A stretch of DNA of 64,000 nucleotides from Blastopirellula marina DSM 3645 (lineage in GTDB: Bacteria > Planctomycetota > Planctomycetia > Pirellulales > Pirellulaceae): assembly GCF_000153105.1 (NCBI RefSeq), contig NZ_CH672376.1, positions 484,992-548,991 of the forward strand, given 5' to 3'. Each line of letters opens with the position of its first letter. Positions within the stretch are counted from its first letter, which is position 1. The notes under the pieces are model-generated. The model was not told where the DNA came from, did no database searches, and saw only the letters and a list, made by a program, of their open reading frames with translations. Below, in pieces: positions 1-8,838 of the stretch. Both the position numbers and the translations under genes were made by a program.

Positions 1-1614
<1,614 letters not shown>

Positions 1615-1903
1615 ACGGAATACGTGCAGAGGTACGTAGAACTCCAATCGCGATATCGGCTTCCGCAAACTTACGTCGCCATTTTGCGAGCATTGCGGAA
1701 TTCCGCGAGATTGCGGGCGAACCGAAATCACGAGCTAGTTTCGTTCGTTGGTCGCACGTCGGATGGAGCCGTTGTTGCGGCGGAACAATCAGTAAATGCG
1801 CTCTGTGCAGCTTATCCGGCCTCGAAGAAGATGCGCTGGCCTGACATTCCGGCCTTCGCTATGCGGCGTTTGGCGATGAATTGCTTGGTGTCGAATCGCC
1901 GAT

Positions 1904-2734
1904 TTAATCCACCACGCGCGGCGGCAAGTAAACCGTGAATTCGTTCTGTCGTTCGATGAGCACGTTATAGGGAGCCTGCTGCTCGGTTTCGTCGACCAAC
2001 TTCATTCGCGAGAGCAATCCAAAAGACGCGGCCGCTAATCGGCCTGGCCGCACTTCCAATTGCTTGTGCCATACCTGGTAACGTCCTAAACGGCCATCGC
2101 GTCGATCGTAGAATCCGATCAACGGATGGGTGAGCGTCACCAGCGCCGTGTCGAGATCGGGAAAACCGGGGAAGTCCAAAGCGGCGCTGGATGGGCTTGT
2201 TAGTTCGACGCTCGCCGGCGCCCAGTCTGATTTTGTCGACATTTGATAACGCGCATATCGCTGCGCGGTCTCGTCATACTCACAGTCAAAGCAAATCCGG
2301 CCTCGATGCCAGGGCATGTTCCAGATGTTGCGCGGCACGAAGATCGACCACGTATCGACGGTCGTTCCTAAAAACCAGACGCACTTTTCCCCGGTCTCGG
2401 TATCGACCACATAGATCCGATAGTTGGTTTGCCCCATCGTAAAACGAGGAAACGGATAGACAGCCGAGGTAAAAACTTTATCGGTGAAGGGAACGACCGA
2501 GAGTAGCCCACAAGGCTGGCCATCCACAACGATCGCGTCAAGCGCAAACCGCGGATGTATCAGTCCCGCGAACCGCTCGATCGGCACAGCATAGGTAATG
2601 ATCGAGAAATGCTCGAGCGTGCAAAGCGCGTCAATCCCGCGCGGCTGGGGACGATCGTAGAGAAAATCGGCCAGCGCTAGCGGCGCTTGCTGCGTGATCG
2701 TGGAATTGGTAAGGCGGTTTTCGGTCGTGGACAT
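1904..2734 (-). CDS. DUF2071 (YqjF-like) family protein
   Basis: A 276-residue protein resembling DUF2071 proteins, which have an acetoacetate-decarboxylase-like fold and no established reaction. The family-like features are the VPIERFAGLIHPRFALD segment near residue 50, where family members carry a similar start (prediction of which position gauges the ligand), and the GLLSVVPFTDK strand after it. No signal peptide or membrane segment is visible, so it is probably cytoplasmic. The ATG is preceded by an AAAGGAACC stretch that can serve as ribosome binding site. It lies head-to-tail upstream of neither neighbour's promoter in an obvious operon: the kinase gene follows after about 290 bases and the DinB gene precedes it by about 60 bases, so co-transcription with DinB is possible. 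The family call is moderate; no substrate can be named. Confidence 0.6.
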   Translation of the reverse strand: MSTTENRLTNSTITQQAPLALADFLYDRPQPRGIDALCTLEHFSIITYAVPIERFAGLIHPRFALDAIVVDGQPCGLLSVVPFTDKVFTSAVYPFPRFTMGQTNYRIYVVDTETGEKCVWFLGTTVDTWSIFVPRNIWNMPWHRGRICFDCEYDETAQRYARYQMSTKSDWAPASVELTSPSSAALDFPGFPDLDTALVTLTHPLIGFYDRRDGRLGRYQVWHKQLEVRPGRLAAASFGLLSRMKLVDETEQQAPYNVLIERQNEFTVYLPPRVVD

Positions 2735-2792
2735 CGCGGAGGTTCCTTTCTCCTCTCAACCGCAAGTAGATCGCCTTACATAACCGCGGACC

Positions 2793-3293
2793 CTACGCGA
2801 TAATCTCACGTGACCAATAGACAAAGTCAGTCGCCGCCGGCTCGCCTCCCAGCATTTTTACCAGCATCGCGACTTGGCCGCGGTGATACCAACTATGGCC
2901 GAAGAGTTGCGTAACGACGTCGCCGATCATGCTGCGGCAAGGGCTGGCGTCGCTGCTAACGTATTCAAAGTATTCGCCCAGTTCGGCGTCCTCTTCCACG
3001 CTGCCGAGATAGCCTTCCCATAGTTGATGCGATGCGGCCAACTCGGCCGCCAGCGTATCCAACGTCCAGTCGTCCGGAAAGAAGTTCGTGTGCATATCGA
3101 GCGCGCGTCCAAAACGGACCATCCATTTGTGACGCGCTACCGCCAGGTGGGCCATGATGCGAATCGCTTTTTTAAACTCCGGCTCTTCCTGCTTTTCGAC
3201 CGGAACCGCCGAGAGGGCCGCCAACGTCTTGGCATGCGCGTCTTGCTCATACTCGAGCCAGCGAACGTATTGATTAATCAAGATGCGCGACAT
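2793..3293 (-). CDS. DinB-like four-helix protein
   Basis: A 166-residue all-helical protein of the DinB/DfrB superfamily. These proteins are metal-binding four-helix bundles; many are thiol-dependent transferases, others are uncharacterised. The three metal-ligand histidines expected of the fold are visible: one in AHLAVARHKW near residue 50, and the pair in HSWYHRGQ near residue 135. The start was set at the ATG giving MSRILINQY, because it has a GAGGAACC ribosome binding site 12 bases upstream; a longer upstream start would overlap the end of the next gene on the same strand. It lies 29 bases downstream of the PQQ-repeat lipoprotein gene and may be co-transcribed with it, though no functional link is evident. 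Confidence 0.75.
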   Translation of the reverse strand: MSRILINQYVRWLEYEQDAHAKTLAALSAVPVEKQEEPEFKKAIRIMAHLAVARHKWMVRFGRALDMHTNFFPDDWTLDTLAAELAASHQLWEGYLGSVEEDAELGEYFEYVSSDASPCRSMIGDVVTQLFGHSWYHRGQVAMLVKMLGGEPAATDFVYWSREIIA

Positions 3294-3322
3294 CGATGGT
3301 TGGTTCCTCGATTGGTTTGGGC

Positions 3323-4606
3323 TTATCGACCGGCGAGACAATAGAGATGCGTCGAGGTTCGCCAATAGATCCGGCCGTCGACGATCACCGGGCTGGCGAA
3401 CCCGGCGCCGGTCAGCTTGCCGGACGAAACCTGCTCAAATTTGGGACCCGTTTTCAAGACGAACATTTCCCCCGCTTCATTGGGAACATAAATCAGATCT
3501 CCGATCAATGTGGCGGAAGCGCTGAAGTCCCCTCCCAGGCGTTTCTTCCAATGTTCGTCGCCGGTCTCCGCGTCATAACAAACGGCGACTCCGTCATCTC
3601 CAAATGCATAGACGCAATCACGATCGACCAAGAGAGACGGCACGTAAACCTTCTTTCGCTCTTGCCAGATCACATGCGACTGATCGAGTTGACCAGTTCC
3701 GTCTGCGCGGATCGCGATGACAAAGTGATCCGGATATCCGCCGCTGGCGTAGACCGTGTCACCGACTACCTGCGGCGTATTGGCGATCGTATCTGCAAGT
3801 CCTTCAAAATACCAAATCAGCTCCCCGGTGTTCGGATCATAGCTGTCGAGACGATCTTGTCCGCATAAAACCAATTGAGCGCGGCCTGCGATTTGGGCGA
3901 TCGTCGGAGTCCCATAGCTATTGCCTTGCGGGCGCGAAGTTCGCCAGATGATCTCGCCGCTGCCGCGATCCAAGGCAGCGACAAAGCCAGAGCCGTCGCA
4001 GTCGGCCTGGATGATCAATAGCGATTCATGGATCAGCGGCGAACTACCGTAGCCATGCTGACTGCGGAAGGGCCCGGCCTGCTTTTGCCACAAGATTTTT
4101 CCTTCCTGCGAGACGGCGCTTGCCCAGATTCCGTCATTCACCATAAACACGGTGTAGATATTGGTCCCATCGGTCGCCGGCGTCGCCGAAGCTTGGGAAT
4201 TCTTCTGGTGCATATTCATGAATTTCCCTTCATGCACCGGAATCGACCAAAGCTTGGCGCCGGTCGCGGCGTCAAACGCGAGCAGCGATTGGGTTTCCGC
4301 CGATTCGACCGCCGTGGTCAAAAAGAGTTTCTCGCCCACCAAGATCGGCGTCGAATGCCCGAGCCCGGGGATTTCGGCTTGCCAGAGGATCGCTTGTTCG
4401 TTGATCTCGGTCGGCGGATTCGGCCCAACGGCATGATTGTCGTGCGCCAGTCCGCGCCACCAGGGCCAATCCGCGGCCGAAACCGTGATCGGCGGCGCTT
4501 GACTCTGCAACTCGCCGCTATGGCGGACTTCCTGCACCGGCTCTGGGGGCGAACATGCCCAAGTGACCGGCAAAACGAAAGCGAGAAAGAGAAAATAATG
4601 TCGCAT
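3323..4606 (-). CDS. PQQ-type beta-propeller lipoprotein
   Basis: A 427-residue exported protein. It starts with a hydrophobic leader ending in the lipobox-like VTWAC, so it is predicted to be a lipoprotein. The remainder is a series of PQQ-like beta-propeller blades, recognised by repeated AxDxxTGxxxW elements such as AFDAATGAKLWSI, ALDRGSGEIIWR, SYDPNTGELIWY and CYDAETGDEHWK. This layout is typical of planctomycete PQQ-repeat proteins, some related to BamB and others to quinoprotein dehydrogenases; no PQQ-dehydrogenase catalytic motif was recognised, so a scaffold or binding role is more likely. The start was set at the internal ATG (MRHYFLF) rather than a codon 36 bases upstream, because only this one begins directly with the signal sequence. 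It is transcribed divergently from the TPR protein gene. Confidence 0.8.
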   Translation of the reverse strand: MRHYFLFLAFVLPVTWACSPPEPVQEVRHSGELQSQAPPITVSAADWPWWRGLAHDNHAVGPNPPTEINEQAILWQAEIPGLGHSTPILVGEKLFLTTAVESAETQSLLAFDAATGAKLWSIPVHEGKFMNMHQKNSQASATPATDGTNIYTVFMVNDGIWASAVSQEGKILWQKQAGPFRSQHGYGSSPLIHESLLIIQADCDGSGFVAALDRGSGEIIWRTSRPQGNSYGTPTIAQIAGRAQLVLCGQDRLDSYDPNTGELIWYFEGLADTIANTPQVVGDTVYASGGYPDHFVIAIRADGTGQLDQSHVIWQERKKVYVPSLLVDRDCVYAFGDDGVAVCYDAETGDEHWKKRLGGDFSASATLIGDLIYVPNEAGEMFVLKTGPKFEQVSSGKLTGAGFASPVIVDGRIYWRTSTHLYCLAGR

Positions 4607-4758
4607 TGGGGGATTCTCTGGACCGGAAGGGAACGCTCTCATCGTATCGAGAATTCGAATGTAAAGAAATCCGCGTGGCTTTGATCGCCCAACTCGGGCA
4701 TAATGCGCAGGATAGAGCGTTTGTATGCCTGCATTCTGTATGGAGAGGAGTTCCGCTG

Positions 4759-6429
4759 ATGTTTTCGCAAACTCGCTGGATCACGCTGCTGGTGATGCTT
4801 GTAATCGCCGCGCCGCTGTGGGCCCAATCCGAAGGTCAAGCCGACCTCGACAAGGCGGTCGATCTCAAGCTGTCGGCCGAGTCGGTGGATGACTTAGAAA
4901 AAGTGATCACCCTCAGCGAGTCCGCTTTGGAAAAAGGCCTGACGGCCGATGACCAGGCGTTCGCCAAACAACTGTTGACGTCGGTGCTGTATCAACGCGC
5001 CCAAACGATCGCCGCCGGAATTTTTGAACGCGAACCCCCGGTCGCCCAATGGAAAGAACTTCGCGACAAAGCGTTGGCCGACGCCAATCGAGCGCTCAAG
5101 GTCGACGCGAAGTTGGGGGATATGCAATTGCTGAAATCGCGTCTGCTGATGTTGCCTGACGGCGACAAGGCCGAAGCGAAGAAAGCGCTGGACGCCGCGA
5201 TCGAAAACTTAACCGAGGATGATCAGCAGCTTTCCAAAGCGATCATGATGTCGGCCACGCTAGAAGAAGATCCGGCGCTGCAGATCGAAAAGCTGACCAA
5301 AGCGATCAAAACCGATCCGGACAATGTTGACGCGCTGAAGCTGCGCGGCGTGTTGTACATGCAGCAGGAGAACTTTGAGAAAGCTTCGGCCGACTTGAAG
5401 CAGGTGATGGAAAAGAATCCGAATGACGTCGCCGTGCTGCAAGCCTACGCCGATACGCTGGCCGGCATGAAGAAGTTTGACGAAGCGATTGCACTGCTCG
5501 ACAAAACGGTCGCCGAGCATCCCGGTTCGCCGGTCGGCTATCTGTTGCGAGCTCGTCTGAAAGTGCTGGCCGAAGATTCCGAAGGCGCCATCCAAGACTT
5601 GGATCAGGTCCTCGCGTTTATTCCCCGTTCGATTCCGGCGTTAATGATGCGGGCCCGGCTCTACATTGACCTGGATCGCCCTGCCGACGCCGAGCAAGAT
5701 CTCGATCGGATCTTGAGTATCGAAGCGAACCTGCCCGACGCAATTATCCTGCGCAGCGTCGTCTTGACGCAGCAAGGGAAGTTTGATCAGGCGATCAAAG
5801 ATTTAGAAACGCTGCTCCAACGCGATCCGCAAAACGAATCGATCTTGATCCAGATCGGGATGATCTACAATTCGGATGGTCAGCCCCGCAAAGCGATTCA
5901 AATCTTCGACACCGTGTTGAAAAAATCGCCCGATAGTTGGCAAGCGTTAAGCGGACGCAGCAACGCCCAACTGTCGATCGGCGAACAGAAAGCGGCGATC
6001 GAAGGGTATGAGCAAGCGCTCAAGCTGCAACCGAAAGATGATCATATCTTGAACAACCTGGCCTGGGTCTTGGCGACCTCGCCGCAAGATGAGCTACGAA
6101 ATGGACAACGCTCGCTGGAACTGGCGAAGCAAGCCTGTGAAGTGACCAAGTACGAAGCTCCGCATATCCTCAGCACGCTGGCCGCCGCGCATGCGGAAGT
6201 TGGAGATTTTGACGAAGCGAAGAAGTGGGCGCAAAAGGCGGTCGATAAAGGAACCGATGAAGATATCATCGGGCACCTGAAAGAAGAGTTGGCCAGCTAC
6301 GAGCAGAAAAAGCCCTGGCGTGAAAAGCAGGAGACGGAAGAGAAAGCCGTTGAAAAAGAAAAGCCTGCCGCCGCTGAGAAGAAAGAAGATGCGGCCGAGC
6401 CAAAGGCCGACAAGCAAGCGGGCGAGTAA
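4759..6429 (+). CDS. Secreted tetratricopeptide repeat protein with charged tail
   Basis: A 556-residue protein with an N-terminal signal peptide ending near WAQSEG and about ten TPR-like helical pairs from roughly residue 90 to 490. The repeats are marked by recurring patterns such as NPNDVAVLQAYADTL, and LQPKDDHILNNLAWVLAT near the end. The last 50 residues are almost entirely Lys, Glu and Ala and probably disordered. TPR proteins of this sort act as protein-binding scaffolds; no partner is identifiable. The start was chosen at the ATG with a TGGAGAGGAG ribosome binding site ten bases upstream, rather than an in-frame codon 153 bases earlier that would put 51 unrelated residues before the signal peptide. 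The next gene follows within 40 bases, so the two probably share a transcript. Confidence 0.85.
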   Translation: MFSQTRWITLLVMLVIAAPLWAQSEGQADLDKAVDLKLSAESVDDLEKVITLSESALEKGLTADDQAFAKQLLTSVLYQRAQTIAAGIFEREPPVAQWKELRDKALADANRALKVDAKLGDMQLLKSRLLMLPDGDKAEAKKALDAAIENLTEDDQQLSKAIMMSATLEEDPALQIEKLTKAIKTDPDNVDALKLRGVLYMQQENFEKASADLKQVMEKNPNDVAVLQAYADTLAGMKKFDEAIALLDKTVAEHPGSPVGYLLRARLKVLAEDSEGAIQDLDQVLAFIPRSIPALMMRARLYIDLDRPADAEQDLDRILSIEANLPDAIILRSVVLTQQGKFDQAIKDLETLLQRDPQNESILIQIGMIYNSDGQPRKAIQIFDTVLKKSPDSWQALSGRSNAQLSIGEQKAAIEGYEQALKLQPKDDHILNNLAWVLATSPQDELRNGQRSLELAKQACEVTKYEAPHILSTLAAAHAEVGDFDEAKKWAQKAVDKGTDEDIIGHLKEELASYEQKKPWREKQETEEKAVEKEKPAAAEKKEDAAEPKADKQAGE

Positions 6430-6467
6430 CCACGAAACTCGAAGCAAGTGTCGGAAGGAGGCATGCG

Positions 6468-6827
6468 ATGGAAATTTTAGAATCGAATCAATTGGTTCAA
6501 AAAAAGTGCAAGCCATGCGAAGGAGGCGTGGAGCCTTGTTCGCTGAGCGAAGCCAACAGTCAACTGGCCCAACTCAACGGTTGGCAGTTAACCCATGATG
6601 GCCAGCGGATTCGCAAAAACTGGACGGTGAAAAACTTTATGGCCGGCATGAAGTTTTTCAATCAAGTCGCCGAAATCGCCGAAGCGGACGGCCATCATCC
6701 CGATCTGCATATCGAAGGATATCGCAACGTCTGGATCGAAATTTGGACGCATGCGATCGGCGGATTGAGCGAAAATGACTTCATTTTGGCGGCCAAAATT
6801 GACGAAGTGCCGGTCGAGTTGAAGTAA
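6468..6827 (+). CDS. phhB: Pterin-4a-carbinolamine dehydratase
   Basis: A 119-residue cytoplasmic enzyme of the PCD/DCoH family, which dehydrates 4a-hydroxytetrahydropterin so that the cofactor of aromatic amino acid hydroxylases can be recycled. The hallmark is the HHPDLH motif (about residues 79-84) holding the catalytic histidines, with the preceding FMAGMKFFNQVAEIAEADG helix and the downstream WTH element of the family. The N-terminal 25 residues, with a CKPCEGG stretch, are also common in bacterial members. A GGAGGC ribosome binding site precedes the ATG. No aromatic amino acid hydroxylase is present in the window, so another role in pterin metabolism, for example in molybdopterin, is also possible. 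A clear terminator lies about 85 bases downstream. Confidence 0.93.
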   Translation: MEILESNQLVQKKCKPCEGGVEPCSLSEANSQLAQLNGWQLTHDGQRIRKNWTVKNFMAGMKFFNQVAEIAEADGHHPDLHIEGYRNVWIEIWTHAIGGLSENDFILAAKIDEVPVELK

Positions 6828-6877
6828 ATAATCATCCGACCTGACGGACGAAAATAACGTAAGCTTCCCTAAGCGTA

Positions 6878-6896
6878 CCGAGTCTTTGCGACTCGG
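6878..6896 (+). other. Small stem-loop before the terminator
   Basis: CCGAGTC and GACTCGG pair around a five-base loop, 50 bases after the dehydratase gene. There is no T-run directly after it. It may be an RNA processing or stability element, or an accessory arm of the terminator that follows. Confidence 0.45.
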
Positions 6897-6911
6897 CGGC
6901 GCCATAGGCTC

Positions 6912-6940
6912 AAGGAACGGCATTGCCGTTCCTTTTTTTA
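6912..6940 (+). terminator. Rho-independent terminator after pterin dehydratase
   Basis: AAGGAACGGC pairs with GCCGTTCCTT and is followed directly by a run of seven T. It lies about 85 bases after the dehydratase stop codon and closes the TPR protein/dehydratase transcript. Because the stem has A-rich sequence upstream, it could act in the other direction only weakly. Confidence 0.9.
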
Positions 6941-7010
6941 TGGACGCAACTTTGTATTTTTCATCGCCCGTAGCGTGTTTTGAGGCTGGGCCTTTTCGAA
7001 CCAAGCAAAT

Positions 7011-7107
7011 ACTAGCCAGAAGCGCAAGCCGATGGAATACGGTCGGCGCTTCTAACTCAGCTGGATGTGGCCAGCCGCATTCCATCGGCTTGCGCCTCTG
7101 GCTAATG
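7011..7107. repeat. Imperfect inverted repeat (REP-like palindrome)
   Basis: Two arms of about 37 bases, at 7011-7048 and 7069-7107, pair with few mismatches around a short loop; the core GCGCAAGCCGATGGAAT is perfectly complementary to its partner. Flanking sequence at 6950-6985 and 7150-7192 (tagcgcaacctcaaaac and a related TTTTGAGG segment) looks like an outer degenerate arm. Similar motifs recur at 52503-52781 and in degenerate form around 15205-15480, suggesting a dispersed family of palindromic elements. Together with the terminator, this accounts for most of the gene-free stretch between 6830 and 7230. Confidence 0.7.
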
Positions 7108-7232
7108 TGACGATTTTCGGCGGATTCTGGCCCTGTTTCATTCTTGTTATCGAAAAATAGCGCAACCTCAAAACTCGCGCTGCTGGCTACCATCAGAAAA
7201 ACGCAACATCCAAAAACTCCGTCAGGTGGATC

Positions 7233-7622
7233 GTGGATCACGTAAGTTACTCGGGCGATCTCGTTCCGTCGTCGTCTCCAGCTCGTCCTGTGGCGACGAC
7301 CTCGCGTAGCGGAGAGCTATTGCCGCAGTCGCAAGGGTACGCTCCGCCACCGTCCACCGGCGGTTTTCAAGAGGCGTTTGATTTCACCATCCGCAGTCCG
7401 GCGCTGTTGATCGTGCTGTTGTTGACGTTTGGCCCGATGGCGTTGCCGTTGGTGGTGATCAGTCCCAAACTGAGCGTTTTGTGCAAAGTGTTTCTCTCTG
7501 TCGTAACCTTGGGACTGACGATCGTATTGCCGATTGCCCTGACGATCTATTTTTCGCATTTTGCAGTGATGCCGGCGCTCGATGCGATTCGTGAGGCCAA
7601 CATGCGCGGCGGCGCGATATAG
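7233..7622 (+). CDS. Small two-helix membrane protein, unknown function
   Basis: A 129-residue predicted inner membrane protein from a GTG start preceded by a GTCAGGTGG stretch. About 45 polar, Ser/Pro-rich residues are followed by two hydrophobic segments (about residues 52-75 and 83-108) separated by a short basic loop, and by a C-terminal cytoplasmic or periplasmic stub. I do not recognise the family. It sits upstream of the aldo/keto reductase gene with an intervening 112 bases, so it is not clearly in its operon. The reading frame is long for random sequence and its hydrophobic pattern is coherent, which supports it being real; the GTG start is a guess. Confidence 0.5.
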   Translation: MDHVSYSGDLVPSSSPARPVATTSRSGELLPQSQGYAPPPSTGGFQEAFDFTIRSPALLIVLLLTFGPMALPLVVISPKLSVLCKVFLSVVTLGLTIVLPIALTIYFSHFAVMPALDAIREANMRGGAI

Positions 7623-7734
7623 CGATTTGTAAGACGTCTTACACCTTACAAATCGCGTGGGGGTTGCTTTCGTGACGCGACTTCTTAGATTTCGTGGGGG
7701 ACTAGATCTGCACGAAATTGAAGGAGCCGGAATA

Positions 7735-8685
7735 ATGCTGTTGCGCCCATTAGGAAAAACGGATCTACAAATTCCGCCGATCGTGTTTGGCGGCAATGTC
7801 TTTGGTTGGACGCTCGACGAAGCGGCGTCGTTTGCGATGCTGGACCAGTTGCAAGAGCGCGGCTTTTCGACGCTCGATACGGCCAACGTCTATTCGCGCT
7901 GGGCGCCAGGCAATCAGGGCGGCGAGTCCGAAACGATCCTGGGCAAGTGGATGAAGGCTCGCGGCAATCGGGATCAGATCACGCTCATCACCAAAGTCGG
8001 GCATGATCTGGGGCAAGGTCATCATGATTTGACCGCCGATCATATCGCCGTCGGCGTCGAAGATTCGCTCCGCCGTTTGCAAACCGATCGGATTGATCTT
8101 TACTTCTCTCATTTTGACGACCTGCGTACGCCGGTCGAAGAAACGATGGAAGCGTTCGACAAGCTGGTTCAAGCAGGCAAGGTCCGCTGGCTCGGCGCGT
8201 CGAATCTTGCGGCCGAACGGATCGAAGCGTCGCTCGCGGCCAGCGCACAGCACAATTGGGCCGCGTACCATGTGATTCAGCCTGAGTATCATCTGCTGGC
8301 GCGCAAGAAGTTTGAGACCGAATACGCGCCCCTCTGCGAAAAATGGAAGTTGGCCGCGATCACCTACTTCTCGCTGGCCAGCGGCTTTCTTTCGGGCAAG
8401 TACCGCAACAGCGACGACCTGAGCCAAAGCTTGCGCGGCGGCCGAGTTGAAAAGTATCTCGACAATCCCAACTCGCCCAGCGTGCTGAAAACGCTGGAAG
8501 ATGTCGCGAACAAACATGATGTCTCCATGGCGGCGGTGGCGCTCGCGTGGCTGCTCGCCAGGCCGGCCGTCGCCGCTCCGATCGCCAGCGCGACCAAGAC
8601 CAGTCATCTGGAAGCGATGTCGACGGCGATCGATTTGAAATTGGAAAATGTCGATATGCAGGCGCTCAATCAGGCGTCGAACTAA
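7735..8685 (+). CDS. Aldo/keto reductase
   Basis: A 316-residue NAD(P)H-dependent oxidoreductase of the aldo/keto reductase superfamily, close to the YdhF/Tas/oxidoreductase-type group. The catalytic tetrad is visible: Asp and Tyr in LDTANVY (about residues 47-53), Lys in LITKVG (about 88) and His in YFSHFDD (about 125). The C-terminal segment ASATKTSHLEA corresponds to the cofactor-binding loop. The start was set at the ATG with a GAAGGAG ribosome binding site, discarding an in-frame codon 78 bases upstream without one. The natural substrate cannot be read from the sequence. It is likely cytoplasmic and monocistronic. Confidence 0.9.
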   Translation: MLLRPLGKTDLQIPPIVFGGNVFGWTLDEAASFAMLDQLQERGFSTLDTANVYSRWAPGNQGGESETILGKWMKARGNRDQITLITKVGHDLGQGHHDLTADHIAVGVEDSLRRLQTDRIDLYFSHFDDLRTPVEETMEAFDKLVQAGKVRWLGASNLAAERIEASLAASAQHNWAAYHVIQPEYHLLARKKFETEYAPLCEKWKLAAITYFSLASGFLSGKYRNSDDLSQSLRGGRVEKYLDNPNSPSVLKTLEDVANKHDVSMAAVALAWLLARPAVAAPIASATKTSHLEAMSTAIDLKLENVDMQALNQASN

Positions 8686-8838
8686 AGCCAGAAACCGCAT
8701 CAACTGTCTCCGAGAAGCAATGTCAGAGCGTCTGATTCTTCGGTCAATGTAGTTTGGGTGAATCGAAATTCGGTATGTCATGGGTTAGACTGAGGGAGAC
8801 TTTTCCCGCCTCCCAACTTCCTTGCGTCTCAATTGCTC

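Noticed and set aside
6886..7110. Small plus-strand reading frame over the terminator and palindrome
   Set aside because: It spans a strong terminator and an inverted repeat and has no plausible start.
7765..8781. Antisense frame over the aldo/keto reductase
   Set aside because: The forward frame has the full catalytic tetrad; the antisense frame is Arg-rich without domains.
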